NCBI GenBank assembly: GCA_021849425.1
Contig: JAJZSY010000010.1
Span: 1 to 64,000, forward strand
From: Pseudomonadota bacterium
Lineage (GTDB): Bacteria > Pseudomonadota > Alphaproteobacteria > Acetobacterales > Acetobacteraceae
Direction of reading: 5' to 3'
DNA: 64,000 nucleotides
Below, piece after piece: positions 61,569-64,000 of the stretch (within the stretch, counting starts at the first letter, position 1; the number at the start of each line of letters is the position of its first letter). The notes under the pieces are model-generated. The model was given only the letters and a program-made list of their open reading frames with translations. It was not told the origin of the DNA and did no database searches. The translations under genes and the position numbers were made by a program.

Positions 61569-61596
61569 AGGGTCGGCGCAAATGCCGGCCCTTTTT
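61569..61596 (+). terminator. Intrinsic terminator between sdhB and chvG (bidirectional)
   Basis: AGGGTCGGC / GCCGGCCCT stem (9 bp with one G-U wobble), 6-nt loop, then TTTTT. The AAAA before it serves as the T-run for the opposite strand, so it can end both convergent transcripts. Confidence 0.85.
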
Positions 61597-61607
61597 CGTG
61601 GGCGGAA

Positions 61608-63254
61608 TTATCCGCGCGGCAGACGGATGACAAAGCGGGCACCGATGACGCCCCCATCGGGGTCGCGGCGGTTCTCGGCGGTGATGCGGCCCTGATGCGC
61701 CTCGACGATCTGTCGGGAAATCGACAGACCGAGGCCGGAATGGTTGCCGAACCCCTCGCCCTGCGGGCGCTCGGAGTAAAACCGGTCGAACACATGGCCG
61801 AGTTTGGCATCGGGAATGCCCGGGCCTTCATCTTCGACGGCGAGTTCGACGATGCTGCCGGTAACGCGACCGCGCAGCCAGATCTTGCCGCGTGGCGGAC
61901 TGAACGAGATGGCATTGCCGATCAGGTTGCGCAGGACCTGAACGAGCCGCCCCTCGGCGCCACGAACGACAAGGTCAGCCTTCGGCGCGTCGAGCACCAT
62001 GATCGGCGCATCGGCCTCACGGGTCGATTGATGAATTTCGGCGAGGGCGGCGAGGATGGGAGCGAGGTCGACCGGTTCGAGCGCAGTGCGCGACATTTCG
62101 GAATCAAGGCGCGAGGAATCGCTGATGTCGGAGATCAGCCGGTCAAGCCGGCGAACGTCTTGCGAGATGATGTCGAACAGGCGGGCGGCGCGGGCGGGAT
62201 CGTCCATCCGGCGGACGGTCTCGACAGCGGATCGGATCGAGGAAAGCGGGTTCTTGATTTCGTGCGCGACATCGGCGGCGAACCGCTCGATCGCATCCAT
62301 CCGCGCCCACAGGGCATGCGCCGATTCCTCCAGGGCGCGGGCAAGGACGCCGATTTCATCGTCGCGCGCGGCGATTGGCGGGGGCACGGGCTCGGTCATC
62401 GCACCGCGGCCTTCGCGCAGGCGGCCGGCCGAAGCGGCGAGGCGGAGGAGCGGCGTCGCGATCGTGCGGGCGAGATAGACCGAAAGCAGCACGGTCAGCA
62501 CGAGGGCGAGCACGAACAGGCCGAGGATCGACACCCGCACGGCAAAGACCGCGCGGTCCACCTCGGTCGCCTCGCGGGTGAGGAGTACGGCGCCGACCGT
62601 GTTCTTGGCGCGGACGATCGGCACGGAGACGGTGATCAGCAGCCGGCCATCGGCGGCACGACGGATGAAGGGCGGCGCCGCGCGCGCTGGCTGCGCACTG
62701 GTAAGTTTCAGCACCTCCCGCACGCTGGGCTGCCAGCCGAGACCCGCAGCGCCCGGATCGTGCCCGGCGGAGGTGACCTCGGCGCTGGGGAGAAAGGCGA
62801 CGAACTGATCGTAGAGGAAGCTGATGGCGCGGGCGAAGTCGCCACGCGGGCGAACCGGCGGCAGCGGTTCGGTAATGATGGCGCCGCCCGGCCCCTGACG
62901 AATGCGCGAATTGGCGATCACCCGACCATCCGGGCCATAAACCAGCGCTTGAGCGTTCGGCGTCGGCTCGATCAGGCGATAGAGCAGCGGGCGGGCAAGA
63001 TCGGGCTTCAGCGCCGGCTGGTTGGCCACATCGGTCTGCACCGCCGATTCGGCGAGCGCGCCGGCATAGATCCGCGCCTGCTCACGCAGCGCGGTGACCT
63101 CGGCGGTCAGCAACCCGTGCTGGTACTGGTCGAGATAAAGCAGGGCGGCGACGATGAGGGCCAGCGGCAGGGCATTGACCAGCAGGATCCGGCGCAGCAG
63201 CGGCGAAATCCGCCGCCAGCCGAGCATCGCCGCACCCGGACGGGCCAGGCTCAT
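61608..63254 (-). CDS. chvG: ChvG-type sensor histidine kinase
   Basis: A 548-residue kinase with two membrane helices ([25 protein letters not shown] at the start; [33 protein letters not shown] before HAMP), a large periplasmic sensor (about residues 50-230), a DHp with the phospho-His in [22 protein letters not shown] and an ATPase domain ([52 protein letters not shown]). The sequence [33 protein letters not shown] is typical of ChvG/ExoS. It overlaps chvI by 4 nt. ChvG kinases respond to acidity and envelope stress. Confidence 0.9.
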   Translation of the reverse strand: MSLARPGAAMLGWRRISPLLRRILLVNALPLALIVAALLYLDQYQHGLLTAEVTALREQARIYAGALAESAVQTDVANQPALKPDLARPLLYRLIEPTPNAQALVYGPDGRVIANSRIRQGPGGAIITEPLPPVRPRGDFARAISFLYDQFVAFLPSAEVTSAGHDPGAAGLGWQPSVREVLKLTSAQPARAAPPFIRRAADGRLLITVSVPIVRAKNTVGAVLLTREATEVDRAVFAVRVSILGLFVLALVLTVLLSVYLARTIATPLLRLAASAGRLREGRGAMTEPVPPPIAARDDEIGVLARALEESAHALWARMDAIERFAADVAHEIKNPLSSIRSAVETVRRMDDPARAARLFDIISQDVRRLDRLISDISDSSRLDSEMSRTALEPVDLAPILAALAEIHQSTREADAPIMVLDAPKADLVVRGAEGRLVQVLRNLIGNAISFSPPRGKIWLRGRVTGSIVELAVEDEGPGIPDAKLGHVFDRFYSERPQGEGFGNHSGLGLSISRQIVEAHQGRITAENRRDPDGGVIGARFVIRLPRG

Positions 63255-63952
63255 GCTTCCTTGTAGCGGTAGCCGATGCCGTACAGCGTCTCGATCTGGT
63301 CGAACTCGTCATCGACGGCGCGAAACTTGCGCCGCAGCCGCTTGATATGACTGTCGATCGTGCGGTCATCGACATAGACGCTCTCGCCATAGGCGGCGTC
63401 GATCAGCTGGTCTCGCGACTTGACCATGCCCGGGCGAGCGGCAAGCGCCTTGACCAGCAGGAATTCGGTGACGGTGAGCTGGATATCCTGCCCCTTCCAG
63501 AGGCATTGGTGCTTGGTTTCATCGAGCGTGAGATCGCCCCTGCCAATGACGCCGGTGGGGGCGGCGCCGGAGCCTTCGGCGCGACTCGTCTCGTTGCGGC
63601 GGAGCAGGGCGCGAATGCGCTCGATCAGCAGGCGCTGGCTGAAGGGTTTGGTGATGTAGTCGTCGGCGCCGAGGCGCAAGCCCATCAGCTCGTCAAGCTC
63701 ATCGTCCTTGCTGGTGAGGAAAATGACCGGCATCGCCGAGCGGGCGCGGAGGCGCTGGAGCAGCTCCATCCCGTCCATGCGCGGCATCTTGATATCGAGC
63801 ACGGCGAGATCGGCCGGACGGGTCAGCAAACCCTGGAGTGCCGACTCCCCGTCGGTATAGGTGCGAACGGCATATCCCTCCTGTTCGAGTGTCATCTGCA
63901 CCGATTCGAGGATGTTCCGGTCGTCGTCGACGAGAGCGATGGTCTGTTTCAT
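63251..63952 (-). CDS. chvI: ChvI-type response regulator
   Basis: A 233-residue OmpR-family regulator: receiver ([24 protein letters not shown], phospho-acceptor Asp53 in [24 protein letters not shown], Lys in YITKPFSQ) and winged helix ([56 protein letters not shown]). The sequence [19 protein letters not shown] is strongly conserved in the ChvI group. The start at 63952 ([10 protein letters not shown]) is chosen over 63985 because homologues begin there. It regulates envelope, exopolysaccharide and acid-response genes in related bacteria. Confidence 0.92.
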   Translation of the reverse strand: MKQTIALVDDDRNILESVQMTLEQEGYAVRTYTDGESALQGLLTRPADLAVLDIKMPRMDGMELLQRLRARSAMPVIFLTSKDDELDELMGLRLGADDYITKPFSQRLLIERIRALLRRNETSRAEGSGAAPTGVIGRGDLTLDETKHQCLWKGQDIQLTVTEFLLVKALAARPGMVKSRDQLIDAAYGESVYVDDRTIDSHIKRLRRKFRAVDDEFDQIETLYGIGYRYKEA

Positions 63953-64000
63953 GAAAATTTTGCCTTGCAGCGAACTTCGTCGCATTATCCCGACATGACG

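Noticed and set aside
1-64000. CRISPR arrays, tRNA/rRNA genes, prophage or plasmid functions
   Set aside because: No direct-repeat array, cloverleaf, integrase, capsid or replication gene was recognised on either strand.

Overview
The window is about 64 kb of GC-rich DNA from an alphaproteobacterium, most likely an acetic-acid-family (Acetobacteraceae, Acidiphilium-like) organism. The evidence is a plant/alphaproteobacterial-type glutamate-cysteine ligase, a ChvI/ChvG two-component pair, a PqqC, a UbiA plus ETF-beta-lysine-methyltransferase-like pair, and many short intergenic gaps and ATGA overlaps between genes. This placement is inferred from gene content, not from a marker gene. I saw no tRNA, rRNA, CRISPR array, intact insertion sequence or prophage; it reads as ordinary chromosome with several accessory islands.

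Layout. 1-1.76 kb: the 3' part of bioA and a VIT-type metal transporter. 1.9-9.2 kb: a surface-glycan island with two acyltransferase-3 proteins, a GH16 glycanase, UDP-galactopyranose mutase, a GMC-type oxidoreductase and a DUF707 glycosyltransferase-like protein, split by very AT-rich promoter regions. 9.4-11.2 kb: a soluble double-PAS chemoreceptor. 11.4-19.1 kb: a TonB uptake island in which two closely related TonB-dependent receptors flank a tonB gene and two small uncharacterised genes; the two receptors share a 21-bp upstream motif. 19.4-29.2 kb: a MacA/MacB pair, a fluoride riboswitch with crcB and a DUF190 gene, then an RND tripartite efflux operon. 29.3-31.4 kb: a two-component system divergent from that efflux operon. 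31.4-33.8 kb: a MarR regulator and a CLC chloride channel, divergent across a 19-bp palindrome.

33.9-41.6 kb: diaminopropionate ammonia-lyase, a sugar-type ABC importer on the minus strand, and a divergent plus-strand run of cupin, PhzS-like flavin monooxygenase, alpha/beta hydrolase and a stand-alone pqqC. 41.8-48.6 kb: an outer-membrane protein and a second sugar-type ABC importer with its own GntR regulator; its ATPase has an unusual C-terminal extension. 49.1-54.1 kb: a seven-TM GGDEF-EAL enzyme broken by a 7-bp tandem duplication, a YfiR-like periplasmic protein and a third TonB receptor. 54.3-64 kb: housekeeping genes gshA-rsmE, ubiA-methyltransferase, sdhCDAB and chvI-chvG.

The best-supported regulatory observation is the fluoride riboswitch at about 22,834-22,908. 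Its aptamer stems and pseudoknot can be drawn base by base, and its 3' strand overlaps a hairpin that hides a strong Shine-Dalgarno sequence for a 34-codon leader ORF whose stop overlaps the crcB start. The next most useful are the slippage-type frameshift in the cyclic-di-GMP enzyme and the repeated motif upstream of the paired TonB receptors.
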